A model generated the notes under the pieces. That model saw only the letters and a program-made list of their open reading frames with translations. It was not told the DNA's origin and searched no databases. The position numbers and the translations under genes were made by a program. Below, one piece after another: positions 51,804-61,159 of a DNA stretch of 64,000 nucleotides (its first letter is position 1; each line of letters starts with the position of its first letter). This DNA is from Candidatus Berkiella aquae (GTDB lineage Bacteria > Pseudomonadota > Gammaproteobacteria > Berkiellales > Berkiellaceae): assembly GCF_001431295.2 (NCBI RefSeq), contig NZ_LKAJ02000001.1, positions 1,922,001-1,986,000 on the forward strand, read 5' to 3'.

Positions 51804-52466
51804 ATGTCACTTAGTTTTTCTACTGAAGATCTCGCTGAACTCGATAAATTACGTCAATTTGAAGATTACAAAGAAGGAGCCCATGTAACTGACGACAGCA
51901 TTGCCTATCTTGGTTCAACGAGTAATAAGCGTAAAACCAAAACGCACTTAAGAGATGAGCAAGTGATTCAATACTATAGAGAACGTCCTGAATTTTATGG
52001 CAAAGTCTTAAATCCTGAAGGAAGAAATGACAATTGGACTTATGAAAAAAATCAAGCATTCATGCTAGGCGCGATTGAGGCTAAAAAAACGTTTATTCTT
52101 ATTACACCCAGAAGTGAATACGATCACTCATATGTCACCACAACCATTGATGAATTACTCTGGTTAAAAGACAATGGCTACACCTTCAGCAAAGGTAAAG
52201 AAGATACTTTGATATGCACACCGTCGAGCGCTGAAGCAACTAATCCTATTATCAGAAATTATTATAATGGTACGAGCAAGTATTCTAAAGAACAAATGAA
52301 CAATGATAGAAATGAAGTTTTTGGCTTCAAATCTAAAACATATACGCCGTCCTTTTCCTCTTCGGGTAGTAAACAATATAGTAATCCCAAGAAATACAGC
52401 ACAAACAATGATGGTTGGACACAAGTTGGAAATAAACAAAAATCATCTAGTTTTACCGTGAAATAA
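51804..52466 (+). CDS. cassette protein A, copy 1 (220 aa)
   Basis: First gene of a two-gene cassette repeated at 60306 and 62192. The core (about residues 22-140) has DYKEGAHVTDDSIAYLGS, NPEGRNDNWTYEKNQAFMLG, AIEAKKTFILITP, then TIDELLWLKDNGYTF and IRNYYNGTSKYS. The tail is Ser/Asn-rich and disordered, ending in a WTQVGNKQK-type segment also seen in copy 3. The start at 51804 is chosen by alignment of the N-terminus with the other copies; 51789 is possible. No known domain, signal peptide or membrane segment was recognised. The LRR partner follows after 22 bases, so here the pair is an operon. Confidence 0.72.
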   Translation: MSLSFSTEDLAELDKLRQFEDYKEGAHVTDDSIAYLGSTSNKRKTKTHLRDEQVIQYYRERPEFYGKVLNPEGRNDNWTYEKNQAFMLGAIEAKKTFILITPRSEYDHSYVTTTIDELLWLKDNGYTFSKGKEDTLICTPSSAEATNPIIRNYYNGTSKYSKEQMNNDRNEVFGFKSKTYTPSFSSSGSKQYSNPKKYSTNNDGWTQVGNKQKSSSFTVK

Positions 52467-52488
52467 TCTATTTAATAGAGGTGTTGCT

Positions 52489-53109
52489 ATGCTTAATCAA
52501 TGGACAGCGTCTAGAGCTAAAGGAAACAATTGCTTTCTTGCAGAGCATTGCAACACCTCTCAAGAACTTCAACAGCAAGTCACTAAAAATGAATATCGCT
52601 GCATTGTGCTTAATAGTAATTCATTAAGTGATATGGATTTACAATACCTATGTTATCTAAACTATCTTGAGAATTTATCTATTGCCGATGTCGAAATCAA
52701 GGGTTCATGTTTAGCAGTATTACTCAATATTCCAGGTCTAAAATCACTTGATATTTCGCATAATTCTTCTCTTGAACACCATTTAATGTTACAAAATTTA
52801 ATCGAACATATGCCAAGAAATTCTTTAGAGCGATTAGATGCCAGTGACAACTTCTTTGATTACCTTACACTACACCAATTAATTATTTTGGCATTTTATT
52901 GTGCTAAAAATGGATTTAAACAATTAACACTCGGCAAGCTCGATTATCTTTCAAAAGAAGAAATCCGTTTATTATCAGTCCTGATAAATAAATTAAGCGT
53001 TAACAGTCCAGACATTAAAATTGAATCCACTACTTTAAATGAGCATCAAATTGGTAAAAGACTTGCTTCAAGCTGTAGCATGGAAGCAATGAAGGGATAT
53101 TCTTATTAA
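52489..53109 (+). CDS. cassette protein B, leucine-rich repeat protein, copy 1 (206 aa)
   Basis: Leucine-rich repeats run from about residue 38: CIVLNSNSLSDMDLQYLCYL, ENLSIADVEIKGSCLAVLL, KSLDISHNSSLEHHLML, ERLDASDNFFDYLTL, then the capping QLTLGKLDYLS. Paralogues are at 61229 and 63127. The N-terminus carries the shared EHCNTSQELQQ segment (SERCNS in the others). AGAGGTG precedes the ATG. The asparagine-rich repeats with short strands resemble ribonuclease-inhibitor-like or eukaryotic LRRs and suggest a protein-binding role, perhaps with protein A or a host target. Confidence 0.75.
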   Translation: MLNQWTASRAKGNNCFLAEHCNTSQELQQQVTKNEYRCIVLNSNSLSDMDLQYLCYLNYLENLSIADVEIKGSCLAVLLNIPGLKSLDISHNSSLEHHLMLQNLIEHMPRNSLERLDASDNFFDYLTLHQLIILAFYCAKNGFKQLTLGKLDYLSKEEIRLLSVLINKLSVNSPDIKIESTTLNEHQIGKRLASSCSMEAMKGYSY

Positions 53110-53159
53110 GAAATTCCCAGATTTGTATGGAAATCTGGGATCTAATGCTTAAATAAAAC

Positions 53160-53639
53160 TCATTGTCCAAATCGTTTTTTCGCGTCTTGAAATTCCGCGG
53201 TGAGTGCTTCTTTACCTTCTACTAATCGTTGATTCCTTTCCTGAAGAGATTGGTTTTCCAATTTTAGTGCATAATTGCTTTCACGTGCTTCCTGAAGATT
53301 GGCTCTTAATAAGGTAGTGCCTTGTTTAAGGGAGCTGTTTTCATGTTGCAGAGCTTTATTTTTACGTTCTAAATTGTCTATCATCTGAAGCAACTCAGCT
53401 TGGCTAACTTCACTATCAAAGAGTTTTTTAGCCTGTTCTATCCCGAATGGTTTCGGCTTTTCTTTTACATTTGTTTGTTTTAGTTCTAAATCTGAATCTG
53501 AATCAGATTCCAAATCGGAGTCAGATTCTAAATCGGAATCAGAATCTGAACCCAAATCTAATTTCTTCTTTTTAGCCTCTTCGTCTTCACTATTACCGAT
53601 TGTTAAGTTTTGTAACGTTGTTAATAAACTATTTAGCAT
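53160..53639 (-). CDS. acidic repeat plus coiled-coil protein, 159 aa
   Basis: The start at 53639 has GGGGAA upstream; the 12-codon extension is rejected. An MLNSLLTTLQNLTIG start is followed by an acidic SDSDLESDSD repeat (about 30-55) and a long parallel coiled coil (about 80-155) with leucines at heptad spacing (LEDNLERKNKALQHEN-like text), resembling a leucine zipper. The acidic part and start recall the protein at 32109. No DNA-binding basic region of bZIP type is certain. Function is unknown. Confidence 0.65.
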   Translation of the reverse strand: MLNSLLTTLQNLTIGNSEDEEAKKKKLDLGSDSDSDLESDSDLESDSDSDLELKQTNVKEKPKPFGIEQAKKLFDSEVSQAELLQMIDNLERKNKALQHENSSLKQGTTLLRANLQEARESNYALKLENQSLQERNQRLVEGKEALTAEFQDAKKRFGQ

Positions 53640-53862
53640 TTTTATTCCCCTGTGAGTTAGAAAGGGGGATATCATAGCAAATCATTTCGAAATTCCATCA
53701 CACTACTATCACGTAAAGTATACCGTTTATCGGGTAAATAACTTAAACCATCAATTACTAATTAGTAAATGTCTTTTTAATCTTTGGCTGTCCTTTATCT
53801 TTGTTAGGTTCTTTAGGCTTCTTTGGGCTTCTGATCATTTATATAGGGTTAAAAATTATAAT

Positions 53863-53893
53863 TTGACAAATTTTACAAATAATGTAAATTTGT
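53863..53893 (+). promoter_or_regulatory. sigma-70-like promoter overlapped by an inverted repeat
   Basis: TTGACA (53863-53868), a 16-base spacer and TAAATT (53885-53890) sit about 70 bases before the patatin gene. ACAAATTTTACA (53866-53877) faces TGTAAATTTGT (53883-53893) across 5 bases, an operator-like palindrome covering both hexamers. A TetR-type gene is 3.5 kb away, but no link is shown. The rest of the 53640-53961 spacer shows no supported gene. Confidence 0.5.
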
Positions 53894-53961
53894 AAATATA
53901 AGATTTGTGAATGTGCTGTATCACAAGGACAACCTGGCAAATAACCCTAAGGATACATTTT

Positions 53962-56793
53962 ATGAAAAGCGGCACCCAATCTTTACTAAGCCAATCAACT
54001 CTTGATAACTTGCTACAAAAAATTGAATCATGGAAATTAGTGGATACCCCTCCCCATGAAATTGCGAAACATTACCAAAATGCAATTAACCCAACCGTGC
54101 CCAATGTTGATGAAGCTGTCCGTCTTATTGAATTAATACGAGAACATCATTCCACCATAAACATACCCAAACCTCCCATAAAATATCCCGTATTCCAAGG
54201 TGGTGGTGCTAAAGGAGGTGTTTACATTGGCGCTTATGAAGTATTAGATAAAAATGGTTATTTAGATGAAATTGTTTGTCCTGCAGGTACCTCTGCAGGT
54301 GGGATCCCCGCCTTTTTCATGGGCTTAGGATTTGATAGTGAACAATTCAAATATTTATCTGAACATATGAACTTTACCGATTTTCTCGATGTTAAAAAGA
54401 ATGGTTGGGGTGAATTCTTTAGTGGCGCCAAAATTGGTACCGCGCTCGATGTGTTGCGTTATGGTGCAGCCTCCCCTGGTAAATCTTTCCATCAGTGGGC
54501 AAGCTTTTTCGTTGAACAAGTATTAGGAGATAAAGATGCAACCTTTCGCGATTTACATGAAAAAATGGCAAGCGACCCTACATTAAAAGAAATGTTATTT
54601 ATCTCAACTCACTATGGAACCCCACATAGTCTACAAGCACAACAAGTCTTCTCTTTTGAAAACACACCCGATGTTGTGATTGCTGATGCATTTCGCGCCA
54701 CAATTAGCTTTCCAGGTGCTTTTGAACCTTGGCAAGTAAGACAAAAAGAATTTATTTATGAAACGGGAGCTGATGGTAAGCAAATTCAATCTCTAGACAT
54801 CCATGGTAACCCACAGTTCGTATTTAAATCATTGGGATACTTTGCGGATGGTGGCATTTTAAATAATTTCCCTGTCAATGCCTTTAATTCCCAGTATTAT
54901 AGTGATTCACACTATCAGATGCTTGAACGTAAAGATGAACATCATTTGCCCGTTCAAGTAAACCCTTGTGTTGTTGGATTCAGCATCACTCCGATAGAAG
55001 AATTAAACGAGGCAATCACCCCTTTGCCTTCGCGTATTAAAGCAATATTACCAACCACGACAGGATTGTCAGCCTCCTCTTCTACTGTCGATTCACATTG
55101 GCATTTTAGAGATCTTGCTAAGGCTGTCTTTTGGAATACTATTGGTAAACCCGAAGTTGAAGATGTCGCACAAAAACAATCCTTGTATTTTGACCAAACG
55201 GTGCAAATCTGGCCTGACGCTGTCACTACCTTGGAATTTGATATCTCTGCGGAAAAACTAGGTCGTCTTATTCAAAATGGTAATGATGCCACAAAACTTT
55301 GGTTACATAAATTTAAAGATGCCAGAGATCATTATCCTCATACCTATGATGACAGATTGACCCAAAAAGAAGAAAGGTTAAAAAGAACCAATCCGCAAAG
55401 CTTTTATTTTTGCAAACTTCAAGACCTTTTTTGGGCTTTCAGCAAAGAATTAAAGAAACAACAATCACAACAGAATACGTCAGATGAAGCAATATTAGGT
55501 AATACTCACTTAGGCTATTTATCGAATCAAATTTTAGAATGTATTGCTGCTGCCAACGATGATGGTATTGATGTTACTCATAGTGCTTTTGTCAATGCTT
55601 GTGAAGCGCATCAGCAGCATATCGATATTGTTGAAAATAATCGCGCAAAACGCTGGAATATGATATTGCCTGATACATTAATTGATAATATTTGCGACAA
55701 GTTAAACAAAGAACCTTTGATTGCATTAAAAATGCTAAAAAGTCAATTAAGCAATCTTATTTGGTTATCATCACAAAATAATGGTCAATTGTTGCATGCC
55801 ATTATTAACACCAATGATGCTCGTTTTGTTGATAAAGCACTTCGTATGATCACTAAAACAATTAACCAAGCCTATTACCATGGTAAAGTGACCGATGTTC
55901 AACAAAAATTAAAGGAAATTTTAAGTCAAACAGCACCAAGCCTTTATAGAAACGCCCTGTTGAATCATAATCATGATATTATTCAAATTTTATTGAAGCA
56001 TGGTGTACCTATTGCTTTAGATGAAGCAATTGCAATAGGTGATTATGATGCCTTTAAATTAATGCTCACAGCGGTCGTTAATAATGATGTTTCACTTTCA
56101 TCACTGGTTATCAATAAAATTGATTTATGGCAAACTATTTTTAAAAATGCACCTAATGAATTCGTTCATTCATTCTGTGATGACCGTGAATTATTACTAG
56201 AAATAATTAATACTAAAAATGATTCATCAGGAAAAAATGTTCTCCATTATCTAGCACAACGAGGCAATGCCACGGGCTTTTGTGCCGTTGCTTATGAAAT
56301 ATTAACTTCACCTGAATTACCTAAAGGCCTACTAACAGCACTCGATGTCAGAGGCAATTCACCGTTGAGCTATATTATTAAGCACAATCGCGGCGATATT
56401 TTGCATGCACTGATTAACCAAGGTAAAGGAAAAAAACGTGGCATCTTTAAAAACGGTGATTACTCTTTTGATCAAATCTTTGATTGGAAGGACCCTACCA
56501 TGGCTAATAATGCAGATTATCGAGATTTAATCCAAGCTTTTAGCAAAACCCCTAAACTCTATCGATATATCATGGATCATTTCAGTAATAAAGACAAAGC
56601 ACTGGCTATTAACAATCGTGTTGTCAGGGAAAATAAATTTGCTGCATCTTCTTTAACTGACGTGCTTGATTTCACTGTGATTAAACAGGAGCCCATTATC
56701 TTTAGAAAGTATAATAAAAACCCCCATCATTCTAAAAGACTAGATATTGACTCAACGCCAAATAATACGGTACTTACCAAACGAGCAGCTTAG
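53962..56793 (+). CDS. patatin-like phospholipase with ankyrin-like C-terminus, 943 aa
   Basis: The start at 53962 has AAGGA nine bases upstream. The patatin domain spans about 72-310: oxyanion GGGAKGG (80-86), nucleophile Ser111 in GTSAGG, and catalytic Asp296 in FADGGILNNFPV. The C-terminal about 600-900 is helical with ankyrin-like pieces (RNALLNHNHDIIQILLKHGV, ALDVRGNSPLSYIIKHNRGDIL). There is no signal peptide. The architecture recalls VipD/ExoU-class bacterial phospholipases that act inside host cells. The predicted reaction is release of fatty acid from phospholipids. Transcription is likely from the promoter at 53863. Confidence 0.88.
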   Translation: MKSGTQSLLSQSTLDNLLQKIESWKLVDTPPHEIAKHYQNAINPTVPNVDEAVRLIELIREHHSTINIPKPPIKYPVFQGGGAKGGVYIGAYEVLDKNGYLDEIVCPAGTSAGGIPAFFMGLGFDSEQFKYLSEHMNFTDFLDVKKNGWGEFFSGAKIGTALDVLRYGAASPGKSFHQWASFFVEQVLGDKDATFRDLHEKMASDPTLKEMLFISTHYGTPHSLQAQQVFSFENTPDVVIADAFRATISFPGAFEPWQVRQKEFIYETGADGKQIQSLDIHGNPQFVFKSLGYFADGGILNNFPVNAFNSQYYSDSHYQMLERKDEHHLPVQVNPCVVGFSITPIEELNEAITPLPSRIKAILPTTTGLSASSSTVDSHWHFRDLAKAVFWNTIGKPEVEDVAQKQSLYFDQTVQIWPDAVTTLEFDISAEKLGRLIQNGNDATKLWLHKFKDARDHYPHTYDDRLTQKEERLKRTNPQSFYFCKLQDLFWAFSKELKKQQSQQNTSDEAILGNTHLGYLSNQILECIAAANDDGIDVTHSAFVNACEAHQQHIDIVENNRAKRWNMILPDTLIDNICDKLNKEPLIALKMLKSQLSNLIWLSSQNNGQLLHAIINTNDARFVDKALRMITKTINQAYYHGKVTDVQQKLKEILSQTAPSLYRNALLNHNHDIIQILLKHGVPIALDEAIAIGDYDAFKLMLTAVVNNDVSLSSLVINKIDLWQTIFKNAPNEFVHSFCDDRELLLEIINTKNDSSGKNVLHYLAQRGNATGFCAVAYEILTSPELPKGLLTALDVRGNSPLSYIIKHNRGDILHALINQGKGKKRGIFKNGDYSFDQIFDWKDPTMANNADYRDLIQAFSKTPKLYRYIMDHFSNKDKALAINNRVVRENKFAASSLTDVLDFTVIKQEPIIFRKYNKNPHHSKRLDIDSTPNNTVLTKRAA

Positions 56794-56821
56794 GGTTACA
56801 TTCCTTTCTTCCATCATTATC

Positions 56822-57196
56822 TTAAAATGGTGGAAGAAAGGATTTTACTGTTTGCGCGAATGAAGACACATCAATCGGCTTGGTAATCACACCTATACAC
56901 CCACAACCTAATGCATTCTTCCTATCATCATCCATAGCAAATGCGGTAAATGCCACAATAGGTATCGTTCTGGTATCTTGATTCTCTTTTAGTATTTTGG
57001 TTACTGCAAATCCATCTATTTCTGGCATTTGCATATCCATTAACACTAAATGCGGTTTTTTCTTTTGTACCAGCTCAATCGCCATACCACCATTAACGGC
57101 TTTTAAAATGCAATAACCTTCCCTTTCTAATAATCGTGAAGCGATATCCATATTCATCTCATTGTCTTCAACAATCAGTATTGTTGCCTTGCTCAT
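56822..57196 (-). CDS. stand-alone response regulator receiver (CheY/DivK-like)
   Basis: A 124-aa receiver only. Acidic pocket IVEDNEMN at the start, phospho-acceptor Asp in LVLMDMQMPEIDG (about residue 54), conserved Thr in VAFTAF and Lys in VITKPID. The ATG pair at 57196/57199 follows GGGGAG. No output domain is present, so it signals by protein contact. It is convergent with the patatin gene and near the REC-GAF-PAS protein at 57997; a shared signalling route is possible. Confidence 0.9.
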   Translation of the reverse strand: MSKATILIVEDNEMNMDIASRLLEREGYCILKAVNGGMAIELVQKKKPHLVLMDMQMPEIDGFAVTKILKENQDTRTIPIVAFTAFAMDDDRKNALGCGCIGVITKPIDVSSFAQTVKSFLPPF

Positions 57197-57364
57197 CATT
57201 TTCTCCCCTATGACTGGCTGCATTTTTACACAGCCTATCTTTCTAGCAATTCCCTATCGGTTGAATCAAAACCTCAAATAGTGTATATACACAAATTCAA
57301 TCACGTGTTACGAGATAGGTCAAACAAGGATTAGATAAAGGGAGTAACTATATTGGGGTTGTGG

Positions 57365-57898
57365 TTATGGGTGACAAACACAATCAATTAAAATATGAAT
57401 ACGTTTGCGGAGGGTGGTGGTCGTTGGATTATCTGTCGTTAAGCCGCTAAGCGCGAGCCTAAAAACTTCTGCAAGTTCTTGGTTCTGCAATACCGCGCTG
57501 GCCATCTGAATGAATTTTTTTCGATATTTTTCTTCAAGCTTAGGCAATGTACTGAATAATTCGCTAAAGAATTCTGGCCCACTAAAAGAATTGGAAATAA
57601 GCTGCCAATCTTTTAAGACGATAATCTCAACCATATTAAGGAGTTTATCTTTTTTTGGAAGATCCGATAAAAGCCCCTGCTCTGCAAGGTTATATCGCTC
57701 GCTAAACCTATCTTCCATCATACAAGAAAAAAGATCTTCTTTATCTTTGAAGTGTTGATAAATCAATGGTCTGGAGATACCGGTTCTTTGTGCGATGAGA
57801 TCTAAGCTTGTTTTTGAGTAACCAAACTGAGCAAAACATTCAAATGCTGCTTGGAGAATATCTTGCTTACGGGTTTCCAGTTTTTTAATACGTGGCAT
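57365..57898 (-). CDS. TetR/AcrR family transcriptional regulator
   Basis: A 177-aa protein. The N-terminal helix-turn-helix is typical: RKQDILQAAFECFAQFGYSKTSLDLIAQRTGISRPLIYQHFKDKEDLF (residues about 10-57), cited here as a region. The C-terminal ligand domain is divergent, as usual. It is divergent from the REC-GAF-PAS gene with 98 bases between, so it may control itself or that gene. The inducer is unknown. Confidence 0.9.
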   Translation of the reverse strand: MPRIKKLETRKQDILQAAFECFAQFGYSKTSLDLIAQRTGISRPLIYQHFKDKEDLFSCMMEDRFSERYNLAEQGLLSDLPKKDKLLNMVEIIVLKDWQLISNSFSGPEFFSELFSTLPKLEEKYRKKFIQMASAVLQNQELAEVFRLALSGLTTDNPTTTTLRKRIHILIDCVCHP

Positions 57899-57996
57899 GT
57901 TACTTCAACCAAGATTTGGATGCTCAATTCTGGCAAAACAAACAGAACATGTCAATTGGACATTTCGCTAACATTCTATCAAGTTAAGGAAAGACT

Positions 57997-60078
57997 ATGC
58001 CTCTAGTACTCATTGTTGATGATAGAGCAATCAATCGAGAATACGTGCAGTCAATATTGCAATATTTAAGCTACACAACCTTAGAAGCAAAAAATGGAAT
58101 AGAAGCGTTCGCTATTGTTAAGAAAGAACGTCCTCATTTAATTATTTCAGATATTTTAATGCCCGAAATGGATGGTTATGAATTTGTCCGTGAACTTAAA
58201 AAAATAGAGTCGCTACAAAATATTCCTGTTATTTTTTATACCGCAACCTATCGTAAAGAAGAAGCAAGTCTCTTAGCCAAGGATTTAGGTGTAGAATTTA
58301 TACTCTCTAAACCGTCTGATCCCCAAGTCATGATAGATACCATACAACAAGCATTAGGCGTAAAAAAAGAAACCAAATTTATCGCATCGCCCTTAATTGA
58401 AACGCAAAGTGACTTAAGAACCAATCTTTATCATGCGCCACAAAAGCTAATAGAAATTAGTACCCAAATCCATCACTCCTTAAATCAAATAAATCAATTG
58501 AAAAAAATGTTCGAACAAACGGCATTCAGCGCACAAGAAAAGAATGCTTTACTTGCTTTAACCCATGATTTAGCAAATGACATGAATACCTATCGCACCC
58601 TCCATAGGGATTTATTTTCATTAATAGAACTGACAATAGAAATGATTTCACAAAAGGATGCACTAAAATTATTACAATTATTCTGTCATGGAACACGAAA
58701 ATCGGTTGATGCAACATTTGGGATTGCTTGCATTATCGATGATAAAAACCATCTCCAATATATTGCCACTTCTGGAAATGATGATTTAGGATTTAATAAA
58801 AATCTGCTTGTATTGGACAACCCGTTTATTAAAGATATCTTACAGGCCCGCTCAGCATTCACTAAAGAAAATATCCAACAACATACGATATCATGGCACA
58901 ATGCCAACCTTATAAATGCACTTTGCTCACCGATTATGACGAGCAACCAAGTCTACGGTTTTGCTTATTTTATCAATAAAAAACACCATCGCTATTTTGG
59001 TGAAGAAGAATTTAGAATGTTAGACACTCTTGTGAGCGAATTAGCTATCTTATACGAAAACATAGCCCTTTATGAAACCATTCAACAACAAACCGTTAAA
59101 TTAAAAATTGAAGGTTCCAAATTAAAAGCAGTGAAAGATGAATTACAAGAGAGTGAAATCATGTTTCGGCAGTTTGCCGAAAATACTAATGAAGTGTTTT
59201 GGCGCACCACTGCCTCTTTAGATAAGCTCATTTACATCAGCCCAGGCTATGAAACTATTTGGGGTAAATCGACTGATTCGATTTATCACAATCCTGCTTC
59301 ATGGCAAGAGACGGTTATTGAAGAAGACAAAACCAAAGTAGTTACCCATATAAAAGAGCTTATAAGCACCAAAGAAAATGCTTCTTTAGAATATCGCATT
59401 AATCATCCCACAGGCTCCATTCGCTCTATATTGAATAAAACTATTTTCATCAAAGACAACTCAGGTGAATTACTTCATATCATCGGTATTGCATCAGATA
59501 TTACCGAATATTTACAAAACCAAAAAGAAAATATTCTTGAAAATGAACTGGTTGAATTGTTAGAAAAAAACGACTCTCTAACACAAATTATTCCACGGAT
59601 ATTGCAAACCATTTGCAAAATTTTCGAATGGAAAATCGGTGAACTATGGTTAATAGATGAACAAAACAAGGTGTTACAAAATATTGGAATATGGCATAAA
59701 AAGAAAAAAGCCTATGCATTCTTTGATGCAGCCACAGTAGGTACTACTCTCACAATGGAGGAAGATTTCCCAGGTCTTATTTGGCAGCATCGCCAAGCCA
59801 TGCGATTTGGCCAGTATTCAAGTCACCCCTTGTTTAAACGGGCTAACATCATGCATAAACTGCAACTTCATGATGCACTTGGCGTCCCACTGTTATATCA
59901 AGATAAAGTGTTAGGCATCATGCACTTTTTTTCACAGCAAATTGCCCCTATCGACGATAACTTCCATCGCATCCTATCGATGCTGGGGACTCGCATTAGT
60001 GAATTTATTCATCAGAAAACAACTCATGAGCAATTATTACAGCTTGTCAAACGAGGTTCTTACCGGATTATATTTTAA
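57997..60078 (+). CDS. REC-GAF-PAS-GAF signalling protein, output domain lost
   Basis: A 693-aa protein: receiver at 1-120 (VDDRAINRE, phospho-Asp in LIISDILMPEMDG, Lys in LSKPSD), coiled linker, GAF-like at about 205-355, PAS at about 390-505 (MFRQFAENTNEVFWRTT to IGIASDIT), GAF at about 530-685. It ends abruptly after EQLLQLVKRGSYRIIF with no kinase or GGDEF/EAL domain. In the next frame at 60041 the DNA reads NEVLTGLYFKTEFE, the usual opening of a GGDEF domain, so a frameshift and deletion have removed the output. AAGGAAAG precedes the ATG. What remains may be a sensor without output. Confidence 0.85.
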   Translation: MPLVLIVDDRAINREYVQSILQYLSYTTLEAKNGIEAFAIVKKERPHLIISDILMPEMDGYEFVRELKKIESLQNIPVIFYTATYRKEEASLLAKDLGVEFILSKPSDPQVMIDTIQQALGVKKETKFIASPLIETQSDLRTNLYHAPQKLIEISTQIHHSLNQINQLKKMFEQTAFSAQEKNALLALTHDLANDMNTYRTLHRDLFSLIELTIEMISQKDALKLLQLFCHGTRKSVDATFGIACIIDDKNHLQYIATSGNDDLGFNKNLLVLDNPFIKDILQARSAFTKENIQQHTISWHNANLINALCSPIMTSNQVYGFAYFINKKHHRYFGEEEFRMLDTLVSELAILYENIALYETIQQQTVKLKIEGSKLKAVKDELQESEIMFRQFAENTNEVFWRTTASLDKLIYISPGYETIWGKSTDSIYHNPASWQETVIEEDKTKVVTHIKELISTKENASLEYRINHPTGSIRSILNKTIFIKDNSGELLHIIGIASDITEYLQNQKENILENELVELLEKNDSLTQIIPRILQTICKIFEWKIGELWLIDEQNKVLQNIGIWHKKKKAYAFFDAATVGTTLTMEEDFPGLIWQHRQAMRFGQYSSHPLFKRANIMHKLQLHDALGVPLLYQDKVLGIMHFFSQQIAPIDDNFHRILSMLGTRISEFIHQKTTHEQLLQLVKRGSYRIIF

Positions 60079-60133
60079 AACAGAGTTCGAATGCTTGAAT
60101 GTCTATTCATCGTCTACAAAACCATTCAGTTAG
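60041..60133 (+). pseudogene. frameshifted remnant of a GGDEF domain N-terminus
   Basis: In the +1 frame relative to the preceding protein, the translation SLSNEVLTGLYFKTEFECLN matches the D-x-LTGL-xN(R/K)-xx-FE opening of diguanylate cyclase domains. It continues only to a TAA at 60131-60133; the GGDEF motif itself is absent. Confidence 0.55.
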
Positions 60134-60219
60134 AACAATATTTTTTAATTTTATTCATTATTTTTATTGCCATTTTTAAATCAATGCGATGAAAAATACA
60201 TGCTCAGACTGTTAACATG

Positions 60220-60242
60220 ACCATTCATCTAGTATTACTTTA
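60220..60242 (+). promoter_or_regulatory. conserved motif upstream of cassette gene A, copy 2
   Basis: ACCATTCATCTAGTATTACT plus TTA, matching 62085-62107 at 20 of 23 positions, lies 63 bases before the gene. The surrounding AT-rich DNA is not conserved, which suggests a kept regulatory site. Confidence 0.45.
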
Positions 60243-60305
60243 TCAAAAAAAAAAATTGATTATTAATGTAACCCTAAGAAAAAATATTATTTAGGGGATT
60301 ACAAA

Positions 60306-61028
60306 ATGTTATATACACCACCATCACTTCGAGTAACAAATGAATCTTTTGCAAATTTATCAAGTTTGCGTGAAAATCAGCAGACGGATTACCAAGAAGG
60401 TTTAATGAAAACCGATGATTCCATAGCTTATATTGGTTCACTAGGAAGCGATATATTAAAACCTGAACAAACTGTCGAACCTTATCGCGCAGCTAACGCT
60501 AGAGCCAATAATATCGGCAAAGTACTAAATCCTGAAGCAAGATATGATAGTAGCACTGGAAAAAATGAAATATGGACATATCAAAAAAATCAAGCATTTA
60601 TGCTAGGAGCCATTGAAGCGAGAAAAACCTTTATTCTTGTTACGCCTAAAAATCACTATAAAAATAATCCAGGAGTTACAGGTACTATCGATGAATTGCT
60701 TTGGTTGAAGGATAACGGTTATACGTTTACAGAGCAGGATGATGGCACAACACGCTGTGTTCCACCTACTTCACCCAGAAGTGAATTTTCCATTCGCAAT
60801 TACAACAATGGAAAGGGTGTCTATAAGAAACCATTACTTCACAAAATGCGTGATGAAATTCTAGGATTCGAACCAGAACCTGTCTACACACCTTATCGAA
60901 ATACATCATATCGCACAGGGCAACAATCTTCGAGTAATTATTCCCAGAATCCACGATACTCAACGACAACATCCGCCGATGATAATGGCAGCTGGAGAAG
61001 AAGAACAGCCCTGGCAGTGGGTAACTAA
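60306..61028 (+). CDS. cassette protein A, copy 2 (240 aa)
   Basis: Paralogue of 51804 and 62192. Core: DYQEGLMKTDDSIAYIGSLG, then NEIWTYQKNQAFMLGAIEA, KTFILVTPKNHY, TIDELLWLKDNGYTFTEQDD, IRNYNNGKGVYKK. The tail is Tyr/Ser/Thr/Asn-rich and disordered. A strong AGGGGATT site precedes the ATG. The LRR partner is separated by 200 bases holding a terminator-like hairpin and its own conserved leader, unlike copy 1. Function is unknown. Confidence 0.72.
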   Translation: MLYTPPSLRVTNESFANLSSLRENQQTDYQEGLMKTDDSIAYIGSLGSDILKPEQTVEPYRAANARANNIGKVLNPEARYDSSTGKNEIWTYQKNQAFMLGAIEARKTFILVTPKNHYKNNPGVTGTIDELLWLKDNGYTFTEQDDGTTRCVPPTSPRSEFSIRNYNNGKGVYKKPLLHKMRDEILGFEPEPVYTPYRNTSYRTGQQSSSNYSQNPRYSTTTSADDNGSWRRRTALAVGN

Positions 61029-61044
61029 GATCTCATGGATCTAC

Positions 61045-61067
61045 TTCCTGCGGCTCGTCCGCAGGAA
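61045..61067 (+). terminator. hairpin between cassette genes A and B, copy 2
   Basis: TTCCTGCGG-CTCGT-CCGCAGGAA is a perfect 9-bp stem 16 bases after the stop of gene A, followed by AAT. No U-run, so termination strength is uncertain. Confidence 0.55.
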
Positions 61068-61159
61068 AATCACTGATATGTAAAGCTTAACCAAAGAGTT
61101 CGAAGGGATTTTTAATCTAGGTTATCACAAATAACTTAAACATTTTTTCCTGACAATAC

